From Haematococcus lacustris (taxonomy: Eukaryota > Chlorophyta > Chlorophyceae > Chlamydomonadales > Haematococcaceae), in NCBI GenBank assembly GCA_030144725.1, contig JASKMD010000027.1, forward strand, positions 3,024,842-3,088,841: a stretch of 64,000 bases of DNA, given 5' to 3'. The notes beneath the pieces are model-generated. The model ran no database searches. It worked only from the letters and a program-made list of their open reading frames with translations, and was not told the DNA's origin. This document shows, piece after piece, positions 35,009 through 45,605 of this stretch (position 1 is its first letter; each line of letters starts with the position of its first letter). Both the position numbers and the translations under genes were made by a program.

Positions 35009-35887
35009 TTGTGGTGTGGTGTGGTGTGGTGTGGTGTGGTGTGGTGTGGTGTGGTGTGGTGTGGTGTGGTGTGGTGTGGTGTGGTGTGGTGTGGTGTGGT
35101 GTGGTGTGGTGTGGTGTGGTGTGGTGTGGTGTGGTGTGGTGTGGTGTGGTGTGGTGTGGTGTGGTGTGGTGTGGTGTGGTGTGGTGTGGTGTGGTGTGGT
35201 GTGGTGTGGTGTGGTGTGGTGTGGTGTGGTGTGGTGTGGTGTGGTGTGGTGTGGTGTGGTGTGGTGTGGTGTGGTGTGGTGTGGTGTGGTGTGGTGTGGT
35301 GTGGTGTGGTGTGGTGTGGTGTGGTGTGGTGTGGTGTGGTGTGGTGTGGTGTGGTGTGGTGTGGTGTGGTGTGGTGTGGTGTGGTGTGGTGTGGTGTGGT
35401 GTGGTGTGGTGTGGTGTGGTGTGGTGTGGTGTGGTGTGGTGTGGTGTGGTGTGGTGTGGTGTGGTGTGGTGTGGTGTGGTGTGGTGTGGTGTGGTGTGGT
35501 GTGGTGTGGTGTGGTGTGGTGTGGTGTGGTGTGGTGTGGTGTGGTGTGGTGTGGTGTGGTGTGGTGTGGTGTGGTGTGGTGTGGTGTGGTGTGGTGTGGT
35601 GTGGTGTGGTGTGGTGTGGTGTGGTGTGGTGTGGTGTGGTGTGGTGTGGTGTGGTGTGGTGTGGTGTGGTGTGGTGTGGTGTGGTGTGGTGTGGTGTGGT
35701 GTGGTGTGGTGTGGTGTGGTGTGGTGTGGTGTGGTGTGGTGTGGTGTGGTGTGGTGTGGTGTGGTGTGGTGTGGTGATGGTGATGGTGATGGTGAGGTGT
35801 GGCATGGTGTTGTGATGGTGATGGTGATGGTGATGGTGATGGTGATGGTGATGGTGATGGTGATGGTGATGGTGATGGTGATGGTGT
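35009..35887. repeat. (GTGGT)n satellite followed by (GATGGT)n
   Basis: About 765 bp of uninterrupted GTGGT to 35775, then GATGGT hexamers to about 35887. Open frames on both strands are periodicity artefacts. Confidence 0.95.
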
Positions 35888-36029
35888 GGTGTCACCTTCT
35901 TGTTGTGTTGTGTCGTTGCTACCTTGTCACATCGTAGGGAGGTGTTGCGGTCATTGGGTGCATCAATGCATGTGCTTAGCATTGCCATATTGAGGTGTTG
36001 TGGAGTGATGGTGCATCGAGACATGTGCT

Positions 36030-36400
36030 TGCGAGTCCCGTAGCGAGGTGTTGCGGGATGTTTGGGTGTCCATACATGTGTATTGCGAGGATGTTGCGGG
36101 GTGTTTGGTCGTCAATACATGTGTTTTGTGGGGGTGTAGCGAGGTGTTGCGGGGTGTTTTGGGTGTCAATACATGTGTTTTGCGGGTGTGTAGCGAGGTG
36201 TTGCGGGGTGTTTGGGTGTCAATACATGTGTTTTGCGGGGGTGTAGCGAGGTGTTGCGGGGTGTTTTGGGTGTCAATACATGTGTTTTGCGGGGGTGTAG
36301 CGAGGTGTTGCGAGGTGTTTGGTCGTCAATACATGTGTTTTGCGGGGATGTAGCGAGGTGTTGCTGGATGTTTGGGTGTCAATGCATGTGCTTTGCGGAT
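36030..36400. repeat. V1 tandem repeat, about 60-67-bp unit
   Basis: Copies of TGTGTTTTGCGGGGGTGTAG then CGAGGTGTTGCGGGGTGTTT and GGGTGTCAATACA. The same family is at 50750-51230 in V2. Confidence 0.85.
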
Positions 36401-36429
36401 GTGCTTTGCGGATGTAACAGTCGATAAAA

Positions 36430-36790
36430 TAGTCGACATCTGTGCAAATGAAGCCACGACATCTGCACAGCCAAGCCGCGAATGTAATAGTCGACATCTG
36501 TGCAGATGCTACATAACATAACATAACATAACATCTGCACAGCCAAGCATCAAATGTAATAGTCGACATCTGTGCAGCCAAGCATTGAATGTTATAGTCG
36601 ACATCTGTGCAGATGCCGTCGTCAGCAGCTGCACAGATGTTGGTCGCGGTATACGACATCTGTGCAGATGTCGACGTCCCGCAGCTGCACAGATGTCGAC
36701 ATCGCCTGCATCTGCACAGATGTCAATTAGCAGCAGCTGTGCAGATTAAGGACAACCGACATCTGCACAGATTGCGTGGTTAACAAGTTT
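36430..36790. repeat. V1 right subterminal array
   Basis: ATCTGTGCAG and its complement CTGCACAGAT units, partly half-sites, spaced irregularly. It is less dense than the left array. From 36790 to 36919 is the unique right terminus shared with V2 (CGACCGGTCC, GTACCGTTCGAACG). Confidence 0.8.
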
Positions 36791-36919
36791 GAGGCCAAAT
36801 AACGTCGCAGCGGTTGCGCGGATTAGCGTAAGACTTGTACCGTTCGAACGACCTCTTTCCCTTCTATCGATTGAGCTATGGTCGGTCCAATCGCGACCGG
36901 TCCTTGTTTATCGTGAGTG

Positions 36920-37193
36920 GTGTGCTTGCTGACAGGTGCATAGACATCTCCTACATCCACACCTGATTGTTGATAGAACCCCTTTGCCACTAGCCTGGCC
37001 TTTAGCTTCTCGATGTTCCCTGCAGCATCACGCTTCACTTTGAGTACCCATTTGGTAGGCAGCACACGTGCATTGGCAGGACGCTCTTCAAGGCACCATG
37101 TTTGGTTTGCATGCAGGGAGGCTAGCTCAGCATTCATGGCTTCAATCCACAAGTCTGCCATGGGACCAGCCAGGGCCTCTGCCACAGTGGGTG
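36920..37193 (-). CDS. copia2 pol fragment: start of reverse transcriptase
   Basis: Between V1 and the MITE. It encodes WIEAMNAELASLHANQTW, PTKWVLKVKRDAAG, KARLVAKGFYQQ and YAPVSKH, the typical N-terminal RT block of Ty1/copia elements. Frame continues across both insertion points. Confidence 0.9.
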
Positions 37194-37539
37194 CACTCCT
37201 ACAATTTAGTCCCTGCGTTTGTCCCTGCGTTCTACCGACCTTGTCCGATCGGGCTGAAAATTTGATAGATGACAGTTTTCAGAAAATAAAACATATTTTT
37301 CAAGAAAAATATTTGGAAATATCCAAAAGCTGTTGCGCTGTGGCCCGCAACCTATCCCTGCACTTATCCCTGCACTCTAGCCACAGGGCCACAGCGCAGC
37401 CGCCTTTGATTTTTTCATAATATTTTTTTCTGAAAAAAATGTTTTATTTTCTGCAAACTACCATCTATCAAAATTTCAGCCCGATCGGACAAGGGCGGTA
37501 GAACGCAGGGACGGACGCAGGGACCAAATTGTAGGAGTG
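37194..37539. mobile_element. 346-bp foldback MITE with ~95-bp terminal inverted repeats
   Basis: Ends read CACTCCTACAATTTAGTCCC and, inverted, CACTCCTACAATTTGGTCCC. The arms stay alignable for about 95 bp through GTCCGATCGGGCTGAAA. TG flanks both sides (37192-37193, 37540-37541). The centre is AT-rich. No coding capacity. The CACTC start and 2-bp duplication tie it to the V, X and Y elements. Confidence 0.85.
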
Positions 37540-38634
37540 TGTGTCATTGATGGGAGAGTCTGACACAGTCATGGCATTCAGCTCAGGCTGCCTAATCCTG
37601 AGTGGTGGGCGTCGTTCCCTTGGTGGGTTGCGCCGTGGCTGGGGTGCACCAGGTGCCTCAGGCGAAGCAGGCCGTGAGTCAGGTGCAGCAGGCATGGGTG
37701 CAGATGGGTGCACGGTTGGTGCTGCTGTTGGTGCTGCAGGTCTGGCTGCTGAAGGTGCTGCAACTGGTGCTGCTGGCCTTGCTGCTGCTGATGCTGCAGC
37801 TGGTGCTGCTGGCCTTGCTGCTGCTGATGCTGCAGCTGGTGCTGCTGGCCTTGCTGCTGCTGATGCTGCAGCTGGTGCTGCTGGCCTTGCTGCTGCTGAT
37901 GCTGCAGGTCTTGCAGCTGCTGGTGCTGCTGATATTGCAGCTGCTGGTGCTGCTGATACTGCAGCTGCTGGTGCTGCTGATGTTGCGGCTGGTGCTGCTG
38001 GTCTTGCTCCCACTGTCTCCCTGGCTAGAGGCATAGAGCGAAGGCTGAATCTGCCTACTGGGTTCCTGCTCACTGGGTGGAGAGTCTGAGCTGTTGCTGT
38101 CTTGATGTGCCCCTATGCTTTCCAGAGGTCTGGACTGTGGTCGCTGTGCGCTGCTGCCTGGTCTGCTGCTGCTGCTGCTGCTGCTCCCACTGTCCTCAGA
38201 GCTACTGCTGCTGGTCTGCTGCAGACTGTTGCCCCCCTCAGCAGGAGCTGCTGGTGACAGTGGCTCAGAGGGGGTGTTGGGGCTGGGTGGGAGGGGCAAG
38301 AGTAACACAGGCTGGGCTGGCTGGTCCTGCTGGCGAGTAGGCTGCAGGACTGACAGCTCGTCAAACACTATGTCCTTGCTGCATGTCTCTCTACCGTTGA
38401 CCAGTACCCTGTAAGCCTTAGAGCCAGGCTCATAGCCTATGAACAGGCCCTCAACAGACTTGGCTTGCAGCTTGCTGCGTTGGTGATCAGGAACATGGAG
38501 CCAGACTCTGCAGCCAAACACTCTGAGACGTGACAGATCAGGTTTGACACCGTAGAAGGCTTCCCAAGGTGTAAGCGGCTGGCCTGACACAGGTAGCAGG
38601 CATCTGACATGATTGGCAAACTTGACAGCATGTG
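37540..38634 (-). pseudogene. copia2 pol fragment: integrase C-terminus and linker, one frameshift
   Basis: Starts at the X edge with AVKFANHVRCLLP, PLTPWEAFYGVKPDLSRLRVFGC and KAYRVLVNGRETCSKDIVF, the usual copia integrase C-terminal sequence. A Ser/Gln/Pro-rich linker follows. Near 38040-38075 the frame must shift by one to continue into Ala-rich repeats and PRRNPPRERRPPLRIRQPELNAM before RT. The shift lies beside the repeat tract, so slippage is the likely cause. Confidence 0.8.
37715..38000. repeat. 36-bp minisatellite in the copia2 linker
   Basis: About four copies of a unit with GCTGCTGGCCTTGCTGCTGC and TGATGCTGCAGCTGGT, then shorter GCTGCTGATATTGCA variants. It encodes Ala-rich sequence in the copia frame. 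Confidence 0.8.
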
Positions 38635-38784
38635 CACTCGCGCCGATTAAGGCCGGAAGTCACCAGGACCATTTCTCCCGGGAGGCATACCGCAGATAGC
38701 CCCAGGAAAGGCCGACTCAACGCCGTTGTTGTCATTGAAAAACTCAAAGTTCGTGCGATGTTATAACCATTTGAAATCCGAAAA

Positions 38785-39345
38785 AACCCTGCGCAGGGTC
38801 CTGCCGACCCTGCGCAGGGTCCTAGCGCATCGGCCATTTGCAGGGTCCTGACGACCATTTGCATGGTCCTAGCGACCCTGCGCAGGGTCCTACCGACCCT
38901 GCGCAGGGTCCTACCGACCCTGCGCAGGGTCCTACTGACCTCATTTGCAGGGTCCTGCCGACCATTTGCAGGGTCCTGCAACCCGGCGCAGGGTCCTGCC
39001 GACCCTGTGCAGGGTTCTGATGGCAGTTTTTACAGGGTCCTGCTGACCATTTGCAGGGTCCTGGTGACCCTGCGCAGGGTCCTGGTGACCCGGCGCAGGG
39101 TCCTGGCGACCCTGTGCAGGGTTCTGATGGCAGTTTTTACAGGGTCCTGCTGACCATTTGCAGGGTCCTGGTGACCCTGCGCAGGGTCCTGGTGACCCGG
39201 CGCAGGGTCCCGGCGACCCTGTGCAGGGTTATGATGGCAGTTTTTACAGGGTCCTGCTGACCATTTGCAGGGTCCTGGTGACCCGGCGCAGGGTCCTGGC
39301 GACCCTGTGCAGGGTTCTGATGGCAGTTTTACAGGGTCCTGCTGA
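38785..39345. repeat. X left subterminal array
   Basis: Palindromes CCCTGCGCAGGGTCCTGCCG and variants (CCATTTGCAGGGTCC, CCGGCGCAGGGTCC, CCCTGTGCAGGGTTC). The right half is a ~110-bp higher-order repeat containing GATGGCAGTTTTTACAGGGT, three to four copies. Confidence 0.85.
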
Positions 39346-39349
39346 CCTG

Positions 39350-41035
39350 ATAACATGGCATGATTCTTGTACTTGCTACTACAACATTACCCCTCATGCA
39401 CTCTCCCTCTTGTTGCTCACGTGCATGTCATCTAAGCCATCATGACATTCACCTTGCACGCGCAAACCTGCCATGTCATGTCTTATTGTACAACGTATGC
39501 AACACCACTACAAACGACATGTATTGCTGATGCTAAGCACATGCATTGATGCCAGATGGCCACACCACACAACACCACAACACAATACCACTGCAACAAC
39601 AACAACACAACGACTCATGCCTTACTCACAACCTATGCGATGTGCACAACCACAAGGATTGGATGCATTTCATTGCTATGGGCTAACCCCTCATCACGGG
39701 ACTGCTAAGCACTTTGCCTTGCTGCCTATGCCCCATGGCACCAAATCAGGTTGATCTAGGCTAGGCTGGGCTAGGCTAGGCTAGGCTGGGCTAGGCTTGG
39801 CTCCAGGTTGCCCGCTCCAGGCTGCCCGCTTCAGGCTGCCCGCTCTAGGCTGCTCGCTCCAGGCTGCCCGCTCCAGGCTGCCCGCTCCAGGCTGCTACGC
39901 CAAGGGCTGCTGGGTGCCATGGGGTGGGGGAGAGGAGAGGGGAGGGGAGGAGGGGAGGAGGGGAGGAGGGGAGGAGGGGAGGAGGGGAGGAGGGGAGGAA
40001 GGGAGGAGGAGGATGGGAGGAGGGTAGGTAGGTGGCAGACTCGGAAGTGGTGGTGGTGGGATTGGGCAGGGAAGGGGGAAGGGAGAAGGGGTCAAGGGGC
40101 AGCAGTGTGACCATCAGACCTGCGGCAGCAAGAGGCATCCTTGCAATTAGGCTTGGCATTGGTGACAACTCATGTGCAGGGACTGGCCACTTACAGCTAT
40201 GCTCCATGCCCCCCTCCATGTCACGCCGCTACCGCCTTGCTTGCAATCACCAAGCCATGTTACACCTGTCATGCTCCAGCTGTCAACAACTGCAAGCAAA
40301 CATAAGCCAGCAAGCAGATGAATAAGGACATGCATGACGAGAAATGGGCAGGCTAGGCTGACACCACCAGAGCATGTGCACTCACCGGTGTACAAGCGCT
40401 CAAACCTTGTCGTATCCTTGCTGGTGGCTTCTCTGATGCAACCCAGCACAAGCTCCCAATGCAAGACAATACGAACCACAACATGCATGCTTACTCACCT
40501 GCCAAGGTGAGGGTGAGGGTGAGGGTGAGGGTGAGGTCAAGGGCGAGTGGGAAGGGAAGGGGAATGATAGGGCAGTAAGGTAAGGGGACCTGTAGCCACC
40601 TGTAGAGACATGTAGAGGGAGGGAGGGCGTGAGGGAGGGCGTGAGAAAGGGCGTGAGGGAGGGAGGGAAGGAGGGAGGGAAGGAGGGAGGGAAGGAGGAG
40701 GTTGCTCCAGGCTGCAAGGAAGGATAGGGAGTGGGGCAAGGTGCGACGACGGCCTGGGAGGTGGTGGTGGCAAAGGGGAAGGGTCAAACCATCAATCTTG
40801 CAGCAGCTCAAAAGGCATGCCAGATGTAAAGCGGTGCCACATACTTGCAGAGGGATAGCCACTCACCTTGACAAATGCGCATGGATGTTTGCATGGCTGA
40901 CGGCGAGGCTCGCTCGTTGTGTGTCGCTGTGTGGCTAGGCTTGCTACGTTGCCTTTTTGCGTTGCTGCGTGGCTGTAACGTTTCGAGATGCGAGGTTGTG
41001 TGGATGGCTGCGATGCTGGTGAACTAGCTGGACTG
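39350..41035. other. X internal cargo, no gene; related to V-element satellites in reverse
   Basis: Recognisable in inverse order relative to V1: AAGCACATGCATTGATG (39535), GCTCCAGGCTGCCCGCTCCA repeats then CTACGCCAAGG (39795-39910), GAGGGGAGG repeats (39930-40020) and TAGGTGGCAGACTCGGAAG (40025). Also GGGTGA (40506-40540) and GGGAGGGAAGGA (40616-40700) repeats. No exon supported. Confidence 0.6.
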
Positions 41036-41039
41036 CGTG

Positions 41040-41225
41040 GCTGAGCTAGCGAAAGAAAGACTACTCCGGTTTAACACCAGCGTGCATTAAGGGAGGACTC
41101 CGGCATGGGGCGCCGACACTATCCCACCAGAGTTACTTTTTCGTCCTAGTGGAGTCGAACCCACGACCTCTCACTTGTAGGTATCACCCTTAACTAACTG
41201 AGCCACTTCACCGCACGACGGGGCG
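41040..41225 (-). repeat. tRNA-like SINE fragment
   Basis: On the minus strand TGGCTCAGTTAG (A box) and GGTTCGACTCC (B box) are 44 nt apart start to start, exactly tRNA geometry. The acceptor and anticodon stems do not pair, so it is not a working tRNA. The upstream block CGTGCATTAAGGGAGGA with GAAAGAAAGACTACTCCGG recurs (inverted) at about 51695-51745, as expected of a dispersed SINE. Confidence 0.45.
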
Positions 41226-41679
41226 GGATGCTGAGCTAGCGACGTAGATGGTTGTATGCCTAGCATCCGGGTTGGCTGCCTCATGGTAGGGGAAGTGGCT
41301 GGGGCTGCACTGCTGGCTAGATACTCGGCTAGGTTGCGTGTCTGAGCTAGCTAGCAAGCTGCGATGTGCCTGGGAGCGAGCATCATCTTGGGCCTGGCTG
41401 CGAGCCTAGTTACGAGGCTCTGAATGCGTGGAGCTGACTCATTGCAATTGGAAGTCGCCACTACCTAGAGACGAGCTCGAGGCGTTGTTCATCGACTTGG
41501 CAGTACGAGATGTCGCAATGTAGAGCACGTACATCGCGTTTGTGCTAGGCGTGTTGTAGAGCAGGGACGTTGCAAGTTGGCTAGGTGACAAGAAGGTTGC
41601 GAGGTTGCATGCCATGTTGCTGGCTTTTTTGAAATTTTCCATTATGGCTTTCATCCAGATGCCACCGACCTGTGCCAGT

Positions 41680-42205
41680 CAGCAAGACCCTTCTCAGGAT
41701 CAGTAGGACCCTACAAAGGGTCAGTAGGACCCTGCAGAAGGCCAGAGCGCCAGGACCCTGCACAGGGTCACCAGGACCCTGCACAGGGTCAGCAGGACCC
41801 TGCGCAGGGTTTCCAGGACCCTGCGCAGGGTCCTAGCGTCACCATGGTCGAAGGACCCTGCGCAGGGTCCTGGCACACAGGGTCAGCAGGACCCTGCGCA
41901 GGGTTTCCAGGACCCTGCGCAGGGTCTGTAAGACCCTGCGCAGGGTCCTAGCGTCACCATGGTCGTAGGACCCTGCGCTGGGTCCTGGCACACAGAGTCG
42001 GGAGGATACCAAACAGAAACGACAGGACCTAGCAAAGGGTCTGCGGGAAGCCTGACAAGGTCCTGGCACACAGGGTCAGAACAAAACCTGGAAAACTCTT
42101 GACTCATAGGGTCAGTAGGACCCTGCGCAGGGTCGCCAGGACCCTGCGCAGGGTCCTACGACCATGGTGACGCTAGGACCCCGCGCAGGGTCCTAGGACA
42201 CGGGC
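41680..42205. repeat. X right subterminal array
   Basis: CCCTGCGCAGGGTCC palindromes with AGCAGGACCCTGCGCAGGGT and CACCATGGTCG spacers, plus degenerate copies. The array is inverted relative to the left one. Sequence 41226-41680 holds nothing recognisable. Confidence 0.85.
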
Positions 42206-42509
42206 CATAGCTCATCACTGGCTTGGACTTTTTGCATGCTACCTACTAGGTTGGGCAGCTGTAACCACCCTCTACAACCTCTCATACTCACATTTCATGA
42301 AAAGACACTTTGATCACTCGGTGCCAACTCCCTTAGCCAAAATCAGGGTCACAGCCCCACACCTGGTCCAACAACTCGACACCGAGTGAGAATTACACTT
42401 TGGCCCAAGAGAGTCTTGACCTCCCCTAGGTCACAGCAACCCACATACCAAGTTTCAGACCTGAACTCTCAAGTTTTTCAAGCCAGCCAGCCCTTAATTT
42501 GCACGAGTG

Positions 42510-44825
42510 TGCCCAGAAGCTGAGTGAGATATCGGCTGAGTGAATGATGCTGCGAGCTTTCTCAAAGATGGTTCTGTTCAGGCGTTCAGCTGCACCGTTC
42601 TGCTGGGGGCTATAGGGGGCTGAGTGCTGGTGTACTATGCCCTTGCTGACACAGTACTCTCTCATGCGGCTGTTGACGTATTCTGTGCCATTGTCTGTTC
42701 GGATGGCCTTGCAGCGGTAACCTGACTGGGTCTCAAGCACTTCAATGACTGTCCTTACTATGTCTGGCACCTGAGCTTTGCTGCTGATGGGCACACACAC
42801 AGACAGCTTGGTGTGTTCATCAAGGAAAGTAGCCACATACAGGCTGCCGTCTCTGGCTCTGGCATGCATGGGACCACAGACATCCATGTGGATCAGCCCT
42901 AGGGGAGCTGTCACTGGTGCTGCATTGGGGGGTGGTCCTGCAAATGCGACATTCTTGTGCTGTTTGCCCTTGACACAGCCCACACACACGGCTGGATCTG
43001 AGGCAGCTGCTCGGAATTGTGCAGCTGTGACAGGTACCCCTGACACCATGCCTGCTGACTGCATGCGTGCTAGAGCATCATAGGAGGTATGACACAGGCG
43101 TTGGTGCCACACCTGAGGAGAGTTGGAGGTGGCGCTGTTGGCAGAGGGCGCAGCCACGTTGGTCAGGAGCTCCAGCTTTACCCTGGGGTCAGGCTGTAGA
43201 GCTGACTGCTGAATGCCATACAGCTGCTCTGGCTCTGAGTCTGTGTCAGGGCCATCTGGCATTGGAACAGCTGCCAGGATGTAAGAGTTCCTGACCTTGT
43301 GCGCGTTGACCCTGAGCATGCTGCCAAACTGATTGCAGCTGATCTGGCACACATCTCCACGGAATAGAAAGCTGCTGCCGTCGTCTGTTGCAGCTGTCAC
43401 TGAGATGAAGTTCTGCTTGCTGTCAGGGACATACAAGGCATGGCTGAGGAACCAGGAGCCACGCTTGGTGCTGAGGAACACACTGCCTGACCCAACTGCC
43501 CAAACCCTGTGGCCCTCAGCTGCCAGCCTGACAGGCCTGTGCTTGTCTGGCGCAAAGGGTGTGTAATTGTAGAAGAACTGCAGGTCCTTCAGGATGTGCT
43601 GTGAGGCACCTGAGTCAATGCAGAAGGGGCTATACAGGTCGCTGTTGAAGTTCAGTCTGGGCTGCACCATCTGCATGAGAACATCATCAAGATCATCATC
43701 ATCATCATCGTCAGCAGCAGCAGTGGAGCAGGTGAACAGGCTGGCTCCCCTGGATGGGCTCTGAGCCGCTGCTCTGCCAGGGGTCTGGGCCCTGCCTCTG
43801 CTGGGGCTGGATGTCCTAGCTGGGCTAGAGCTCCTGCCTGGACTGGGTCGCCTGCCTGGGCTGCTGGGTCTGGCAGGGTTGCTGAATAGGGTCCTCATGC
43901 GGTTGCGCTGATCCCTGTCAAAGGTGAAACATTCAGACATGATGTGGCCAGGCTTTGCACAGTAGTTGCAGGTCAGGTGAGCATGTGAGCTGACATCCCT
44001 TGTGGACCTATCAGGTGACTGTGCTCTGGCCTGCTGCTGCTGCTGCTGCTGCTCACGAGACTGCTGAGGTAGCCTGAACCTGCCCCTGCCCCCCTGTCCG
44101 CCTGAACTACCAGCCCCCCTGCTGTCAGAAGGGGAGGAGTAGGACCAGAGTGAGGATGAGGAGGTGCTGAGTTGCTGCTGCATCTGCTTGCTGAGTAGGT
44201 CAGCCTCCTTTGTCAGCAGCACACGCTTGATGCGCTCGACTTTTAGGTCGGCGCTGGTCTGATCATAGCGCAGCCTTTCGACTGTGCTTTCGTACTCAGG
44301 CGGTAGGGCTGCCAAAATGGCGAGTACCACTGTGGATTCAGAGGTCTCACAGTTGCAAGCTTCCAACTCTGTTAGCAGCTGCTGCAAACGCGCATAGAAG
44401 CGCGCTACTGACTCGCCGGGTTCCATGCGAAGGAGACTGAGTTGCTGCTGAAGCTGCGACTGTCGCGCGACTGACGATTCGGTGAACTGGGATTCGAGGG
44501 TTTCCCAGGCGTCTTGCGCTGAGTCTGCAGACTTGACAGTGAAGATGTGGAGGTTGGAAACGTGCCGCTGGATAAAGGCTTTGGCTTTGCGGTCCAGTGC
44601 GCTGTCCGCGCGAGATCTGGCTAGCTCAGCAGCATACGCAGTCTGCTCTTGCTGAGTGGCGTTAGCTGCTGGCGCGGTGGGTAAGGGGGTGACGCCGTCG
44701 GCGACGACGGACCAGAGGCCTGCTTCGATTAGCAGGCCTTCGGTGCGGATGCTCCAAATTGGCCAGTTGTCATCATCGAGAATGGTGGCCTGATTGCCGG
44801 AGGCTGAAGCAGGAGAAGTTGCCAT
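42510..44825 (-). CDS. copia2 gag, protease and integrase
   Basis: Starts ATG at 44825 (MATSPASASGNQ). A Ty1/copia gag core is followed by a CCHC knuckle (CNYCAKPGHIMSEC), protease DSGAS in CIDSGASQHIL and the pre-integrase HHCC region (WHQRLCHTSYDAL...CVGC). Integrase shows DVCGPM, TDNGTEY and the Glu of NGAAERLN about 35 residues on, the DD35E set. It is interrupted by X within the FWAH codons; the annotated frame beyond 42510 is read-through into X. Gag packages the RNA, protease matures the polyprotein, integrase inserts the cDNA. Confidence 0.92.
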
Positions 44826-44899
44826 CGCTGATCGACTGGGCTGTCAACCACACGAAGCTTAGCCAGCAACTTACTGGAGTCATATCGCGCGTCAGCGCG

Positions 44900-44912
44900 T
44901 GGGCCCATAACC
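44900..44912 (-). other. copia2 primer binding site, complementary to initiator-tRNA-Met anticodon arm
   Basis: Directly after the 5' LTR the minus strand reads GGTTATGGGCCCA. Its complement TGGGCCCATAACC matches the anticodon stem-loop of eukaryotic initiator tRNA-Met, the half-tRNA primer used by Drosophila copia. The match is from memory of the tRNA sequence. Confidence 0.65.
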
Positions 44913-45085
44913 TGTTGGAAGAGCACGGGCAGACGCGGACACCAGTTCAGGGTGCCTACGACTGCCGGGTGTATGCCCTAAATACGGCAGTCACACTTGC
45001 ACTCATCGCGGCCGGGCCGCTGGCAGGCACACCCTACAATCCCGGTGCTTGATCTCAACTGCACCGGGAGGGTACGCAACTAACA
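44913..45085 (-). repeat. copia2 5' LTR, 173 bp
   Basis: Minus-strand TGTTAGTTGCG...CTCTTCCAACA, same length as the core of both 3' LTRs. It is followed outward by CTTGG, the target duplication. Confidence 0.9.
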
Positions 45086-45604
45086 CTTGGCATCTGTGCA
45101 GATGTCGAGGTATGCATCTGTGCAGATGTCGACATTGTCGGCATCTGTGCAGATGTCGCCCTTCAAGTATTACCGGCATCTGCACAGATGTCGCACTTAT
45201 AAGCATTTGCACAGATGTCGCCCCTTCAATTATTACCGGCATCTGCACAAATGTCGCCCTTTCATGCAACTGCACAGATTTAATAACCGGCATCTGCACA
45301 GATGTCGCCCATTAATGCATCTGCTAAGATTTAATAACCGGAATCTGCACAGATGTCGCCCTTTCATGCAACTGCACAGATTAAATAACCGGCATCTGCA
45401 CAGATGTCGCTTGTCCTAAAGGCATCGACATGCATCTGTACAGATCCCGGGCTCATTTAACCGGCATCTGTACAGCCGCCCATTTTAGGGGGGGTACCTC
45501 GCGCGCGGATCGATGTATCTTCACAACCGCTGCGAGTTAGGACTTCATTCAAGAGCGAGGTCCCCCTTAAACTCAACATTATATCGTTCTATCGGAGCGG
45601 AATG
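45086..45604 (-). mobile_element. V0 fragment (right part): subterminal array and near-end sequence
   Basis: Continues V0 after copia2. ATCTGTGCAGATG/CATCTGCACAGATG units run from 45088 to 45470. A unique segment follows (GTACCTCGCGCGCGGATCGA, CCCCCTTAAACTCAAC, TCGGAGCGGAATG) that is the inverse of V1 31800-31950. The expected CACTC terminus is missing; similarity stops at GGAATG. Confidence 0.75.
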
Positions 45605-45605
45605 A

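Larger units (their letters stand above)
31761..36919. mobile_element. Element V1: 5.16-kb non-coding satellite-filled DNA transposon
   Basis: Ends are CACTCACGATAAATAAGG (left) and, read inward on the minus strand, CACTCACGATAAACAAGG (right). GT flanks both sides (31759-31760, 36920-36921). It splits the copia RT codons for KHT-TLRT exactly. Inside are subterminal palindrome arrays at both ends and satellites between; no gene was found. It must be mobilised in trans. V2 has the same ends and organisation. Confidence 0.85.
38635..42509. mobile_element. Element X: 3.9-kb non-autonomous derivative of element Y
   Basis: Left end CACTCGCGCCGATTAAGGCC; right end, inward on the minus strand, CACTCGTGCAAATTAAGGGC. 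TG is duplicated (38633-38634, 42510-42511) and the copia integrase frame is restored when X is removed. Both terminal regions match Y over 100-320 bp. Subterminal arrays use CCCTGCGCAGGGTCC. No gene lies inside; the middle resembles the inverted satellite cargo of V1/V2. The Y transposase would be the natural source of mobility. Confidence 0.85.
29938..45085 (-). mobile_element. copia2: Ty1/copia retrotransposon split by three later insertions
   Basis: 5' LTR 44913-45085, 3' LTR 30219-29938, flanked by the 5-bp duplication CTTGG (29933-29937 and 45086-45090). Coding blocks on the minus strand: 44825-42510, 38634-37540, 37193-36920, 31760-30495. V1, the MITE and X separate them, each with an apparent 2-bp duplication. 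Removing the three insertions leaves about 5.8 kb, normal for copia. Domain order gag, protease, integrase, RT, RNase H is the Ty1/copia order. One frameshift remains near 38.05 kb. Confidence 0.85.

Noticed and set aside
36815..36905. tRNA-like sequence at the right ends of V1 and V2 (TAGCTCAATCGATAG, GTTCGAACGG)
   Set aside because: Distance between the A- and B-box-like parts is too short for an anticodon arm; probably a terminal-specific sequence with chance GTTCGAAC.
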